This document shows, in pieces, positions 17,871 to 27,100 of a stretch of DNA of 64,000 nt. The stretch comes from Mycolicibacter longobardus (GTDB lineage: Bacteria; Actinomycetota; Actinomycetes; Mycobacteriales; Mycobacteriaceae): the NCBI RefSeq assembly GCF_002102265.1, contig NZ_LQPG01000050.1:1-64000 (forward strand), read 5' to 3'. Each line of letters starts with the position of its first letter. Position 1 is the stretch's first letter. The position numbers were made by a program, and so were the translations under genes. A model generated the notes under the pieces. The model was given only the letters and a program-made list of their open reading frames with translations. It was not told where the DNA came from and made no database searches.

Positions 17871-18772
17871 AGCACCACCGTTTCGTTGCCCACCCGGATC
17901 ACCCGGTCCTGGCAGTGCCACTGCACCGCCCGCGACAACACCGCACGCTCGACGTCGGCGCCCAGCCGGGCCAGATCACCCACACTGTGGGTGTGGTCCA
18001 CCCGCACCACGTCCTGCTCGATGATCGGTCCCTCGTCAAGCACCTCGGTGACGTAGTGCGCGGTGGCGCCGATCAGCTTCACACCGCGTTCCCGCGCCCG
18101 CTGATAGGGCGCCGCACCGATGAACGCCGGCAGGAACGAGTGGTGGATGTTGATCAGCGGGCAACCCACCGCCTCGATGAAATCGCCGGTGATGATCTGC
18201 ATATAGCGCGCCAGCACCACCAGATCGACGTTGCCGCACAGCAACTGCAGCTGACGCTGCTCGGCCTCGGCGCGGATGTCACGGGTGGCGGGAATGTGGA
18301 AGAACGGCACCCCGAACGGGCGCACCTGCTCGGCCAGTTCCGGGTGATTGGAGATCACCATCACCACGGTCATCTCCAGCTCGCCGCGACGGTTGCGCCA
18401 CAACAGATCCAGCAGGCAGTGATCGGTCTTGGACGCCATGATCGCCACCCGCTTGGGCTTCGCGGCCTCGGCGAACCGGTAGTCCATCTCGAACCGCCCG
18501 GCCACCGTGGCGCCGAACCGCGCCTGGAGCTCGTCGATGGCCGCGGGCAGGCCGGGCAGGTGAAAGATCGCCCGCTGCACGAACGTCCCGTCTTCGGGCG
18601 CGGTCGAGTGCTGGTCCAAGGAGATGATGTTGGCGCCGGCATCGGCCAGAAAGGCGCTGACCGCGGCGATGATGCCGTGACTGTCCGGGCAGCGCAGCAG
18701 CAACCGGCCGATGTCGGCAGTCGGTTGAACTCCCGCGTGCTGCGGATAGCCCCCTGCGGAACCGCTCGTCAT
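17867..18772 (-). CDS. purU: Formyltetrahydrofolate deformylase
   Basis: Hydrolyses 10-formyl-THF to THF and formate, balancing one-carbon pools. The 301-residue protein has an N-terminal ACT domain (LLLRCPDSHGIIAAVSAFL, about 20-95) and a formyltransferase-like domain with the catalytic stretch NIHHSFLPAFIGAAPY and the Asp in TEVLDEGPIIEQD. ATG 18772. It is convergent with the urea-carboxylase-like gene, stop codons overlapping by 4 bases. On its other side lies sepIVA; in H37Rv the PDIM/PGL region separates the two. Confidence 0.95.
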   Translation of the reverse strand: MTSGSAGGYPQHAGVQPTADIGRLLLRCPDSHGIIAAVSAFLADAGANIISLDQHSTAPEDGTFVQRAIFHLPGLPAAIDELQARFGATVAGRFEMDYRFAEAAKPKRVAIMASKTDHCLLDLLWRNRRGELEMTVVMVISNHPELAEQVRPFGVPFFHIPATRDIRAEAEQRQLQLLCGNVDLVVLARYMQIITGDFIEAVGCPLINIHHSFLPAFIGAAPYQRARERGVKLIGATAHYVTEVLDEGPIIEQDVVRVDHTHSVGDLARLGADVERAVLSRAVQWHCQDRVIRVGNETVVL

Positions 18773-18914
18773 GGCCGCCCTTCGCCGATCCGGATTTCAA
18801 CGGGTCAGGCTACCGGTGAAGTGGACCAAAATCCGACACACCGGGCTGCTAACACAGTCACACACGTAACACGGGGCACACTAGTAACAACAACTATGCC
18901 TGGAGGGTGCTGCC

Positions 18915-19652
18915 GTGTACCGAGTGTTCGAAGCCCTTGACGAACTGGGCTCCATTGTCGAAGAAGCGCGTGGCGTGCCGATGACGGCAGGCTGCGTGGT
19001 GCCCCGCGGCGACGTCCTGGAGTTGATCGACGACATCCGGGATGCCATCCCCGGCGAACTGGACGACGCCCAAGACGTGCTGGACGCTCGCGACTCGGTG
19101 CTCAACGAGGCCAAAGAGCACGCGGACTCGATGGTCAGCTCCGCCACCGCCGAATCCGACTCGATGGTCAACCACGCCCGGGCCGAGGCCGACCGGCTGC
19201 TGGCCGACGCGAAGGGCCAGGCCGACCGGATGGTCGCCGAGGCGCGTGCCCACAGCGAGCGGATGGTCACCGAAGCCCGCGAGGAGGCCGCTCGGTTGGC
19301 GGCGACCGCCAAGCGTGAGTTCGAGACCGCCACCAGCCGTGCGCAGGCCGAATGCGACCGGTTGGTCGAGAACGGCAACGCGGCCTACGAGAAGGCCGTG
19401 CAAGAGGGCATCAAGGAGCAGCAGCGGCTGGTGTCGCAGAACGAGGTGGTGACCTCGGCGCGGGCGGAAGCCACCCGGCTGATCGACTCGGCGCACGCCG
19501 AAGCCGACCGGATGCGCGGCGAATGCGATATCTATGTCGACGCCAAGCTGGCCGAGTTCGAGGATTTCCTCAACGGGACCCTGCGCTCGATCAACCGTGG
19601 TCGTCACCAACTGCGTACCGCCGCAGGCACCCACGACTACGCGACTCGCTGA
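18915..19652 (+). CDS. sepIVA: DivIVA-like septation protein SepIVA
   Basis: 245-residue, largely coiled-coil cytoplasmic protein of the mycobacterial DivIVA-domain family (Rv2927c). SepIVA is an essential septum and polar-growth factor in mycobacteria. The start MYRVFEALDELGSIVEEARG is followed by a long Ala/Glu/Arg-rich helix (about 60-220) with repeated EADR motifs, then a short basic C-terminus. GTG 18915 has CTGGAGGG upstream. It heads a run with DUF177, rnc and mutM. Confidence 0.9.
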   Translation: MYRVFEALDELGSIVEEARGVPMTAGCVVPRGDVLELIDDIRDAIPGELDDAQDVLDARDSVLNEAKEHADSMVSSATAESDSMVNHARAEADRLLADAKGQADRMVAEARAHSERMVTEAREEAARLAATAKREFETATSRAQAECDRLVENGNAAYEKAVQEGIKEQQRLVSQNEVVTSARAEATRLIDSAHAEADRMRGECDIYVDAKLAEFEDFLNGTLRSINRGRHQLRTAAGTHDYATR

Positions 19653-19679
19653 CCCTCGGACTCCGTGTCGGTCGCTGCG

Positions 19680-19685
19680 TAGAAT
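19680..19685 (+). promoter_or_regulatory. -10 TAGAAT, probable leaderless promoter of DUF177 gene
   Basis: TAGAAT ends 6 bases before the ATG at 19692, the spacing of leaderless mycobacterial transcripts. It would give the DUF177-rnc-mutM operon its own start separate from sepIVA. Confidence 0.45.
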
Positions 19686-19691
19686 CGCGGC

Positions 19692-20294
19692 ATGGCGAGG
19701 CACCCGGGCGCAGGCATGAAAGCGGTGAAGGCTTCGCCTTTCGTGGTCAACGTCGCCCGGCTGGGCCGACGGCCCGGCGCGCTGATGCCGCTGCAGGAGC
19801 AGCGGTCCAGTCCGTCGCGCATCGGGCTGGACCTGATGGCGATCCCCCCGCACGCCGCGGTGGATCTGGACCTGCGGGTGGAGTCGGTCTCCGAAGGTGT
19901 CTTGGTGACCGGTGTGGTGTCGGCGCCCACCGCGGGCGAATGCGCCCGGTGCCTGCAGCCGCTCACCGGTGACATCGAGGTCGAACTGACCGAGCTGTTC
20001 GCCTACCCGGACAGCACCACCGATGCCACCACCGACGACGAGATCGGCCGGGTCGTCGACGACTCCGTGGACCTCGAGCAGGCGATCGTCGACGCGGTCG
20101 GCCTGGCCCTGCCGCTGTCCCCGCTGTGCGAGCCGGACTGCCCGGGATTGTGCCCCGACTGCGGGGTGGCACTGGCGTCGGCGGAACCCGGCCACCATCA
20201 CGACAAGATCGACCCGCGCTGGGCCAAGCTCGCAGAGATGGCCGGCCCCCTGGGGTCGCAGGGCACCGAGTCGAACGACGACGGTGAGCGGTGA
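19692..20294 (+). CDS. DUF177 (YceD-family) protein
   Basis: 200-residue YceD/DUF177 protein (Rv2926c position). Family members are implicated in 23S rRNA accumulation and are usually next to rpmF or rnc. Conserved cysteines are visible: CARC near the middle and CEPDCPGLCPDCG near residue 150, the usual DUF177 signature, which may bind metal. The stop overlaps the rnc GTG (GTGA), consistent with coupling to RNase III and a shared role in rRNA maturation. ATG 19692 is preferred; a second in-frame ATG is 8 codons in. Confidence 0.85.
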   Translation: MARHPGAGMKAVKASPFVVNVARLGRRPGALMPLQEQRSSPSRIGLDLMAIPPHAAVDLDLRVESVSEGVLVTGVVSAPTAGECARCLQPLTGDIEVELTELFAYPDSTTDATTDDEIGRVVDDSVDLEQAIVDAVGLALPLSPLCEPDCPGLCPDCGVALASAEPGHHHDKIDPRWAKLAEMAGPLGSQGTESNDDGER

Positions 20295-20992
20295 GCCGTC
20301 CCCGGCAAGCCGTGCTGGATGCGCTCGGCGTAGATCTCTCCGACGAACTGCTCACCCTGGCCGTCACCCATCGCAGCTATGCCTACGAGAACGGGGGCCT
20401 GCCCACCAATGAGCGCCTGGAGTTCCTCGGCGACGCGGTGCTCGGGCTGACCATCACCGACGAACTGTTCCACCGTCACCCGGACCGGCCCGAGGGCGAC
20501 CTGGCCAAACTGCGCTCCAGCGTGGTCAACACCTCCGCGCTGGCCGAGGTGGCGCGCGGGCTGACCGAGGACGGACTGGGCTCTCACCTGCTGCTCGGCC
20601 GCGGTGAGATCAACACCGGCGGCTCGGACAAATCCAGCATCCTGGCCGACGGCATGGAGTCTCTGCTGGGAGCGGTGTACCTGCAGCACGGGATCGACAC
20701 CGCCCGGGAAGTCATCCTGCGGTTGTTCGGTCCGTTGCTCGACACCGCGGCCACGCTGGGGGCCGGGCTGGATTGGAAGACCAGCCTGCAGGAACTGACC
20801 GCGGCCCGGGGTCTCGGTGTGCCGTCATACCAGGTCAGCTCCACCGGCCCCGACCATGATCGCGAGTTCACCGCGACCGTCGTGGTGTCGGACACCGAAT
20901 ACGGCTGCGGGGTGGGGCGGACCAAGAAGGAAGCCGAACAGAAGGCCGCGGCGGCCGCCTGGACGGCGTTGGACGCCGCATCCCCGGCCTGA
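20291..20992 (+). CDS. rnc: Ribonuclease III
   Basis: Endonuclease processing double-stranded RNA, including rRNA precursors. The 233-residue protein has the catalytic signature ERLEFLGDAVLGL near residue 41, the second acidic site DGMESLLGAVYL near 118, and a C-terminal dsRNA-binding domain (about 155-225; KTSLQELTAARG, GVGRTKKEAEQKAAAAAW). GTG start overlaps the DUF177 stop. MutM begins 2 bases after its stop. Confidence 0.97.
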   Translation: MSRPRQAVLDALGVDLSDELLTLAVTHRSYAYENGGLPTNERLEFLGDAVLGLTITDELFHRHPDRPEGDLAKLRSSVVNTSALAEVARGLTEDGLGSHLLLGRGEINTGGSDKSSILADGMESLLGAVYLQHGIDTAREVILRLFGPLLDTAATLGAGLDWKTSLQELTAARGLGVPSYQVSSTGPDHDREFTATVVVSDTEYGCGVGRTKKEAEQKAAAAAWTALDAASPA

Positions 20993-20994
20993 AG

Positions 20995-21843
20995 ATGCCC
21001 GAACTTCCCGAGGTCGAGGTGGTACGGCGCGGCCTGAACGACCATCTGGTGGGACGCACGATCGCCGCGGTGCGGGTACACCATCCGCGGGCCGTACGCC
21101 GGCACGAGGCAGGCCCCGCCGATCTGACCAGCCGGCTGCTGGGTGCCCGGATCGCCGGCACCGACCGGCGCGGCAAGTACCTATGGCTGCTGCTGACCGG
21201 CGCCGCTGCCGCCGACGAGGCGCTGGTGGTGCATCTGGGCATGAGCGGCCAGATGTTGCTGGGGGAGCTGCCCGACGCCAGGCATCTGCGGATCGCCGCC
21301 CTGCTCGACGACGGTACGAAGGTCAGCTTCGTCGACCAGCGGACGTTCGGTGGGTGGCAGCTCACCGATCTGGTCGAGGTGGACGGCAGCGTGCTGCCGG
21401 TGCCGGTGGCGCATCTGGCCCGCGACCCGCTGGACCCGCGCTTCGACGCCGAATCCGTGGTCGATGTGCTGCGGTGCAAGCACTCCGAGATCAAACGCCA
21501 GCTCCTCGACCAGACCGTGGTGTCGGGGATCGGCAACATCTATGCCGACGAAGCACTGTGGCGGGCCGGGATTCGCGGCACCCGGGTGGCCGACCGGCTG
21601 TCCCGGCCGCGGCTTCGGGCGCTGCTGGATGCCGCCGCGGAGGTGATGCGCGATGCACTCGCCGTCGGCGGCACCTCGTTCGACTCGCTCTACGTCAACG
21701 TCAACGGTGAGTCCGGCTACTTCAGCCGGTCGCTGGATGCCTATGGCCGCGAAGACGAACCGTGCCGGCGCTGCGGCACCACGATCCGCCGGGCGAAGTT
21801 CATGAACCGTTCGTCCTACTACTGCCCGAAGTGCCAACGCTGA
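20995..21843 (+). CDS. mutM: Formamidopyrimidine-DNA glycosylase
   Basis: Base-excision repair enzyme removing 8-oxoguanine and FapyG with AP-lyase activity. 282 residues: N-terminal catalytic PELPEVEVVRRGL (Pro2/Glu3), β-hairpin Lys near residue 60, helix-two-turn-helix GIGNIYADEALW, and a C-terminal zinc finger (CRRCGTTIRR ... YYCPKCQR). All key residues are present. It closes the sepIVA-DUF177-rnc-mutM run and is convergent with a PIG-L gene absent from H37Rv at this place. Confidence 0.97.
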   Translation: MPELPEVEVVRRGLNDHLVGRTIAAVRVHHPRAVRRHEAGPADLTSRLLGARIAGTDRRGKYLWLLLTGAAAADEALVVHLGMSGQMLLGELPDARHLRIAALLDDGTKVSFVDQRTFGGWQLTDLVEVDGSVLPVPVAHLARDPLDPRFDAESVVDVLRCKHSEIKRQLLDQTVVSGIGNIYADEALWRAGIRGTRVADRLSRPRLRALLDAAAEVMRDALAVGGTSFDSLYVNVNGESGYFSRSLDAYGREDEPCRRCGTTIRRAKFMNRSSYYCPKCQR

Positions 21844-21858
21844 CTCAGGCGTTCGTTC

Positions 21859-21920
21859 CGCGAGGGTGCGTGTTTGCACACCAACACGCCGCAAACTGTG
21901 GCATTCTGCGCACGCTCGCG
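21859..21920. repeat. Imperfect palindromic intergenic element, left of DJ-1/PIG-L pair
   Basis: Arms CGCGAGGGTGCG (21859-21870) and CGCACGCTCGCG (21909-21920) pair at 11 of 12 positions around a 38-base loop. Inside are alternative stems GTTTGC/GCAAAC and GCGTGTT/AACACGC. It sits between the convergent stops of mutM and the PIG-L gene and could act as a bidirectional terminator. A related element lies on the other side of the gene pair (23405-23462). Confidence 0.5.
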
Positions 21921-21958
21921 CCGTCGTGCTCCCGCACCGTCGTGGTTCTAGTCCGCGA

Positions 21959-22732
21959 TCACTCGAAGATGTCGCGGTACACCCGGCCCGGCGCCAGCGC
22001 CGGATCCACGAACCACTCCCGCCCGAACATCAGCCCGGCAACCTGCGGGGGAAGCCGCAGCAATACCGCGAACAGGCGTGCCGTTGCGCGGTTGGCGCCG
22101 ATCTGCGAACGGTGCGCGGCACAGGCGTCGCGCTTCTGCCGGGCGAACCGAAAGACGTTGATCCGGTGCGTGATCGCCGATGTGGGCGCATACGCGGTGC
22201 GCACCACCTCGCGCGGGTAGGGCGCGGGCAGGCGTAGCAGCGCAGCGGCGTTGGCGACCCGGGCCAGCATCTCCCGGGGCATGGTCGCCTCCAGCACACG
22301 CGGTGTGCCCGCGATCTGGGCGGCCCGCCTGCCGACGTGATGGACCTGCACGTGATCACGATGGCCGTAGCCGCCGTTGGCCTGGTAGCTCAACAGCAGA
22401 TCCGAGCCTTCGTCGCGCAGGATGGCGGCCAGCCGCTGCGCGGCCTCCTCGACGTCGGCCCGGGCGAACCTGATCCGTCCCGGCGGGTCGGGATACAACT
22501 CCGCCCCGAAGCCGCTGTCGGCGTAGTCGAGACATTCGACCCGATGAACACCGAGACGCTTTGCACTCAAACGCAATTCGGAGAGCCGATCACAGTCGTC
22601 GTTGTCCACCCGCCCGTCGGTCGCCGTCACCACAACCACGCGATGCCCGTCGGCGGCCGCCCGCGCCAGGGTCCCCCCGGTCAGGATCGCCTCGTCGTCG
22701 GGATGCGCGTGGAACGCGACGACGGTGGCCAT
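21959..22732 (-). CDS. PIG-L/LmbE-family deacetylase
   Basis: 257-residue zinc-dependent deacetylase of the PIG-L family, which includes mycothiol enzymes MshB and Mca. The metal motif HPDDE lies at residues 10-14 and the second His in YGHRDHVQVHHVG near 120. It is too divergent from MshB/Mca to assign a substrate; N-acetylglucosamine-containing or related compounds are typical. It starts 6 bases after the upstream DJ-1/PfpI gene, forming a two-gene operon read leftward. The pair is absent at this position in H37Rv (from memory). Confidence 0.85.
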   Translation of the reverse strand: MATVVAFHAHPDDEAILTGGTLARAAADGHRVVVVTATDGRVDNDDCDRLSELRLSAKRLGVHRVECLDYADSGFGAELYPDPPGRIRFARADVEEAAQRLAAILRDEGSDLLLSYQANGGYGHRDHVQVHHVGRRAAQIAGTPRVLEATMPREMLARVANAAALLRLPAPYPREVVRTAYAPTSAITHRINVFRFARQKRDACAAHRSQIGANRATARLFAVLLRLPPQVAGLMFGREWFVDPALAPGRVYRDIFE

Positions 22733-22738
22733 GGCAGC

Positions 22739-23368
22739 TCAGCGCCGCAGCTGTGCGGCGCGGTCGCGAACGGCCTCACCGGCCTTGGCCAGTGACCCGC
22801 AGTCGAACGGCGGCTGCGGGTCGTACTCGATCAACAGCTGCACGGCCTGGGCCGCTTCGGTGTCCACCAGCAGTTCGACGAGCCGCAGCGCCATGTCGAT
22901 GCCGCTGGACACCCCCGCGGAGGTCACGATCCGCTGCGGCAGGTGCTCGACCACGCGCTGCTCCACGTAGCGGGCGCCCAGGTGCTCCAGCAGCTCGACG
23001 GCGCTCCAATGTGTGGTGGCGGTCAGGCCGTCCAACAGCCCGGCGGCGGCCAGCAGCAGCGAGCCCGTGCACACCGATGTGGTGAACCGGCTGTGGGCGT
23101 GGGCTTTTCGCAGCCAGTCGAGCAGGGCCTCGTCGTCGAGCAGCACTCGGGTCCCGATACCGCCGGGGACGACGACGATGTCCGGGCGGGGCAGCTCATC
23201 GAACCGCGCGTCGCAGCTCAGTCCGAGCATCCCGTTGTCGCTGCGAACCTCGCCGCGCTGGTGACCGACGAACACCACGTCGATGTCGGGAATCCGCTGC
23301 AGCACCTCATACGGCCCCACCGCATCCAATGCGGTGAACCGGCCGAACAGTGGAATCGCGGCCTGCAT
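22739..23368 (-). CDS. DJ-1/PfpI-family protein (isonitrile-hydratase/GATase1-like)
   Basis: 209 residues from ATG 23368 (MQAAIPLFGRFTALDAVGPY). A GTG at 23398 would add 10 residues without family similarity. The fold is class-I-glutamine-amidotransferase-like with nucleophile Cys in TSVCTGSLLLAAAGLLDG near residue 98 and VVVPGGIGTR before it. The closest recalled relatives are isonitrile hydratases and the N-terminal domains of GlxA-type regulators; no AraC domain is present here. It is the promoter-proximal gene of the pair with PIG-L. Substrate unknown. Confidence 0.8.
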   Translation of the reverse strand: MQAAIPLFGRFTALDAVGPYEVLQRIPDIDVVFVGHQRGEVRSDNGMLGLSCDARFDELPRPDIVVVPGGIGTRVLLDDEALLDWLRKAHAHSRFTTSVCTGSLLLAAAGLLDGLTATTHWSAVELLEHLGARYVEQRVVEHLPQRIVTSAGVSSGIDMALRLVELLVDTEAAQAVQLLIEYDPQPPFDCGSLAKAGEAVRDRAAQLRR

Positions 23369-23404
23369 GATGTCGCCGACCCTACGCCTGCTCGCCACCG
23401 TTCA

Positions 23405-23462
23405 CCGAGCGTGTAATGAGCGCGAGAAATCTGCGGTTTTTTCGGGCTGACTGCACGTTCGG
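23405..23462. repeat. Imperfect palindromic intergenic element, right of DJ-1/PIG-L pair
   Basis: CCGAGCGTG (23405-23413) and CACGTTCGG (23454-23462) form a 9-base stem with one G·U wobble around a 40-base loop containing GCGCGAGAAATCTGCGG and a run of six T. The arm sequence (CGAG.GTG/CAC..TCG) and loop size resemble the element at 21859-21920. It lies between the divergent DJ-1 and OsmC genes. Confidence 0.4.
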
Positions 23463-23495
23463 CGAAGGTCAGCCCTCAGCTGCCAAACTGTTCCC

Positions 23496-23912
23496 ATGAC
23501 GAAGTTGTGGGTGGAACGAACCGGAACCCGGCGCTACACCGGACACAGTTCCCGGGGCGCGCAGGTGCTGGTCGGCAGCGAAGACGTCGACGGCGTTTTC
23601 ACCCCCGGCGAACTGCTGAAGATCGCGCTGGCCGCGTGCAGCGGAATGTCCAGCGACGCCCCGCTGGCCCGCCGACTCGGTGACGACTATGCGGCGACGA
23701 TCCAGGTCTCCGGGGCCGCCGACCGTGAGCAGGAGCGCTATCCGCTGCTGGCGGAGACCCTGGAGCTGGACCTGTCGAGCCTTGACGAGGTCGACCGGGA
23801 GCGGTTGCTGACCGTGGTGCGCCGCGCCGTCGAGCAGGTCTGCACCGTGGGCCGCACGCTGGGATCGGGCACCGAGGTGCGCTTTGAGATCGACGCCGGT
23901 GACCGGGCCTGA
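23496..23912 (+). CDS. OsmC-family protein
   Basis: 138-residue OsmC/Ohr-fold protein (Rv2923c position). The family includes thiol peroxidases reducing organic hydroperoxides. A Cys is present in LAACSGMSSDAP near residue 49 and another in VEQVCTVGRTL near 119, compatible with the two-cysteine OsmC arrangement. ATG 23496 directly follows a T-rich region with a possible AAACTG -10. It overlaps acyP by 14 bases, and with acyP and smc forms a conserved group. Confidence 0.88.
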   Translation: MTKLWVERTGTRRYTGHSSRGAQVLVGSEDVDGVFTPGELLKIALAACSGMSSDAPLARRLGDDYAATIQVSGAADREQERYPLLAETLELDLSSLDEVDRERLLTVVRRAVEQVCTVGRTLGSGTEVRFEIDAGDRA

Positions 23913-24180
23913 CGTCCGCCTCACCGCCTGGGTGCACGGCCACGTCCAGGGTGTGGGGTTTCGCTGGTGGACCCGGTCACGGGCGCTGGAGCTGGGCTTG
24001 ACCGGATACGCCGCCAACCGCCCGGACGGCCGGGTGCAGGTGGTCGCCCAGGGGCCCCGCCGGGACTGCCAGCGCCTGCTGGACCTGCTGCAGGGCGGGA
24101 CGACGCCGGGCCGGGTGGACACCGTCGTCGCGGACTGGGCGGCGGCCGGGGAGCCGATCGACGGATTCGCCGAACGCTAG
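23899..24180 (+). CDS. acyP: Acylphosphatase
   Basis: 93-residue enzyme hydrolysing acylphosphates. It has the signature HGHVQGVGFRWWTRSRA with catalytic Arg near residue 24 and Asn in GYAANRPDGRVQ near 40. GTG 23899 gives VTGPDVRLTAWVHG and the same length as M. tuberculosis AcyP; the longer frame from TTG 23884 is less likely. The start lies within the 3' end of the osmC gene. Smc follows after 19 bases. Confidence 0.93.
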   Translation: MTGPDVRLTAWVHGHVQGVGFRWWTRSRALELGLTGYAANRPDGRVQVVAQGPRRDCQRLLDLLQGGTTPGRVDTVVADWAAAGEPIDGFAER

Positions 24181-24185
24181 ACCGG

Positions 24186-24191
24186 TAGTCT
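24186..24191 (+). promoter_or_regulatory. -10 TAGTCT upstream of smc
   Basis: TAGTCT ends 8 bases before the GTG at 24200, compatible with a leaderless or near-leaderless smc transcript starting inside the acyP-smc gap. Confidence 0.35.
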
Positions 24192-24199
24192 CACACCCC

Positions 24200-27100
24200 G
24201 TGTATCTCAAGAGTCTGACGCTGAAGGGCTTCAAGTCCTTCGCCTCGCCGACGACTCTGCGCTTCGAGCCGGGCATCACCGCCGTCGTCGGACCCAACGG
24301 GTCGGGCAAATCCAACGTGGTCGACGCGCTGGCCTGGGTGATGGGCGAGCAGGGCGCCAAGACCCTGCGCGGCGGCAAGATGGAAGACGTCATCTTCGCC
24401 GGCACCTCCTCGCGCGCCCCGCTCGGCCGTGCCGAGGTCACCGTCACCATCGACAACTCCGACAACGCCCTGCCGATCGAGTACGCGGAGGTGTCGATCA
24501 CCCGGCGGATGTTCCGCGACGGGGCCAGCGAATACGAGATCAACGGAGCCAGCTGCCGGTTGATGGACGTCCAGGAGCTGCTGAGCGACTCCGGTATCGG
24601 CCGCGAGATGCACGTCATCGTCGGCCAGGGCCGGCTGGCGCAGATCCTGGAATCGCGGCCCGAAGACCGCCGGGCGTTCATCGAAGAGGCCGCCGGGGTG
24701 CTCAAGCACCGCAAGCGCAAGGAGAAGGCGGTCCGCAAACTGGACGCGATGTCGGCCAACCTGGCCCGGCTGACCGACCTGACCACCGAGCTGCGCCGCC
24801 AGCTCAAACCGCTGGGCCGCCAGGCCGAAGTCGCCCGCCGGGCCGCCACCATCCAGGCCGACCTGCGCGACGCCCGGCTGCGGCTGACCGCCGACGACCT
24901 GGTCGCGCGGCAGGCCGAGTTCGCCGGGACCACCGACGCCGAGGCGACACTGCGCCGCGAACACGACCAGATCACCGAGCGGCTGACGGTGGCCGCCGAC
25001 GAGCTGACCGCCCACGAGTCCGCGGTCGCCACCCTGACCCAGCGCGCCGAAGCCGCCCAACAGACCTGGTTCTCGCTGTCGGCGCTGGCCGAACGGGTCA
25101 GCGCCACGGTGCGGATCGCCAGCGAACGCGCCCAGCATCTCGACGAGGAGCCGATCACCACCGGCGGCGTCGACCCCGACGCGCTGGAGGCCGAGGCCGA
25201 GCAGGTGGCCGCCGCCGAGCAGCAGTTGCTGGCCGAACTGACCGAGGCCGGCATCCGGCTGGAGGCCGCCCGCGCCGAGTTGACCGAACGCGAACGCCGC
25301 AGCGCCGAGGCGGAGAAGGCGCACCTGGCGGCGGTCCGCGCCGAGGCGGACCGGCGTGAGGGCCTGGCCCGGCTGACCGGTCAGGTGGAGACCATTCGGG
25401 CCCGCGTCGAGTCGATCGACACTCACGTGGCGCAGCTGTCGACGCGCATCGAGGAGGCCGCCGCGCGCGCCCAGGCCGCCCAGGCGGAGTTCGAGACGGT
25501 TCAGGGCCGGGTCGGCGAACTCGATCAGGGCGAGCTCGGCCTCGACGAACACCACGAGCGGACCGTGGCCACGTTGCGGCTGGCCGACGAGCGGGTCGCC
25601 GAACTGCAGGCCGCCGAACGTGGCGCCGAGCGGCAGGTGGCCTCGCTGCGGGCTCGCATCGAGGCGTTGTCGATGGGGCTGGAACGCCGTGACGGTGCCG
25701 CCTGGCTGGCCCAGAACCACGGCGGATCCGGGCTGTTCGGGTCGATCGCCAAGTTGGTCAAGGTGCATTCGGGGTATGAGGCCGCCCTGGCCGCGGTGCT
25801 CGGGTCGGCCGCCGACGCCCTGGCCGCCGAGAACGCCGGCGCGGCCCGTGCTGCGCTGCACGCGCTGAAGAACGCCGACGGTGGACGGGCTGCCATCGTG
25901 CTCGGGGACTGGCCCCTGCCGCCGGTTCCGGAACAGCGTGCCGCGCTGCCCGACGGGGCCCGGTGGGCACTGGAGTTGATCGACGCCCCCGACCGGCTGC
26001 GGGGCGCGATGACGGCCATGTTGTCGTCGGTGGTGGTGGTCGCCGATCTTCCCGCGGCGCTGGACCTGGTGGCGGCCCGCCCCGGGGTGCGGGCGGTGAC
26101 GGTCGACGGTGATCTGGTCGGCGCGGGGTGGGTCAGCGGCGGCTCGGATCGCAAACCGTCGACCCTCGAGATCAACAGCGAGATCGACAAGGCCCGCGCC
26201 GAACTGGCTGCCGCCGAAACGCAGGTCGGAGAACTCAGCGCGGCCCTCGCGGGCGCGCTGGCCGAGCAGGCCGCCCGTCAGGACGCCACCGAGCAGGCGC
26301 TGGCGGCGCTCAACGAGTCCGACGCCGCCATCGCCGCGACGCACGAACAGCTGGGCCGGCTCGGGCAGGACGCCCGGGCGGCCGAGACCGAGTGGCGCCG
26401 ACAGCTGCGCGAGCGCGACGAGCTGGAGGCCGGCCGGGCGCAGACCGTCACCGAGCTGGGCGAACTGGAAGCCCGGCTGCGCAACGCCGAACAGGACCAG
26501 CCGACCGCCGCCGCGGAGCCCGTGGACCGCCAGCAGATCGCGGCCGCTGCCGAGGCCGCCCGCAGTGTCGAGGTGGAGGCCCGGCTGGCGGTGCGCACCG
26601 CCGAGGAGCGCGCCAATGCGGTGCGGGGCAGGGCGGACTCGCTGCGCCGGGCGGCCGCCGCCGAACGGGAGGCACGGGTGCGCGCCGAGCAGGCCCGCGC
26701 CGCGCGTGCGCTCGCGGCCGCCACGGCGGCCGCGGTGGCCGAGGCCGGCGGCGAACTGGCCCGGCGGCTGCAGCACGTGGTGACCGCGGCGTCGCGGATC
26801 CGTGACGGGCTGGCCGGTGAGCGTCAGCAGCGGGCCGTCGCGATGGCCGCGGTCCGCGACGAGGTGAACTCGCTGAGCACCCGCCTCACCGCGCTCACCG
26901 AGTCACTGCACCGCGACGAAGTCGCCAAGGCGCAGGCCGCCCTGCGTATCGAACAACTCGAGCAGACGGTGCTCGAACAGTTCGGGATGAGTTCGGCGGA
27001 CCTGATCGCCGAATACGGCCCGGATGTTCCGCTGCCGCCGACGGAGCTCGAGATGGCCGAATTCGAGCAGGCCCGCGAACGCGGGGAGCAGGTGACCGCG

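Noticed and set aside
18840..18895. GTAAC-rich sequence before sepIVA considered as a GlnR box
   Set aside because: Spacing between GTCAC and GTAAC is four, not six, bases.
17201..18940. 579-codon plus-strand frame over purU
   Set aside because: Runs antisense through purU and out of frame in the carboxylase gene; both are secure by motifs.
24191..26776. 861-codon minus-strand open frame inside smc
   Set aside because: Shadow of the Ala/Glu/Arg-rich coiled-coil codons of smc; low-complexity product without domains.
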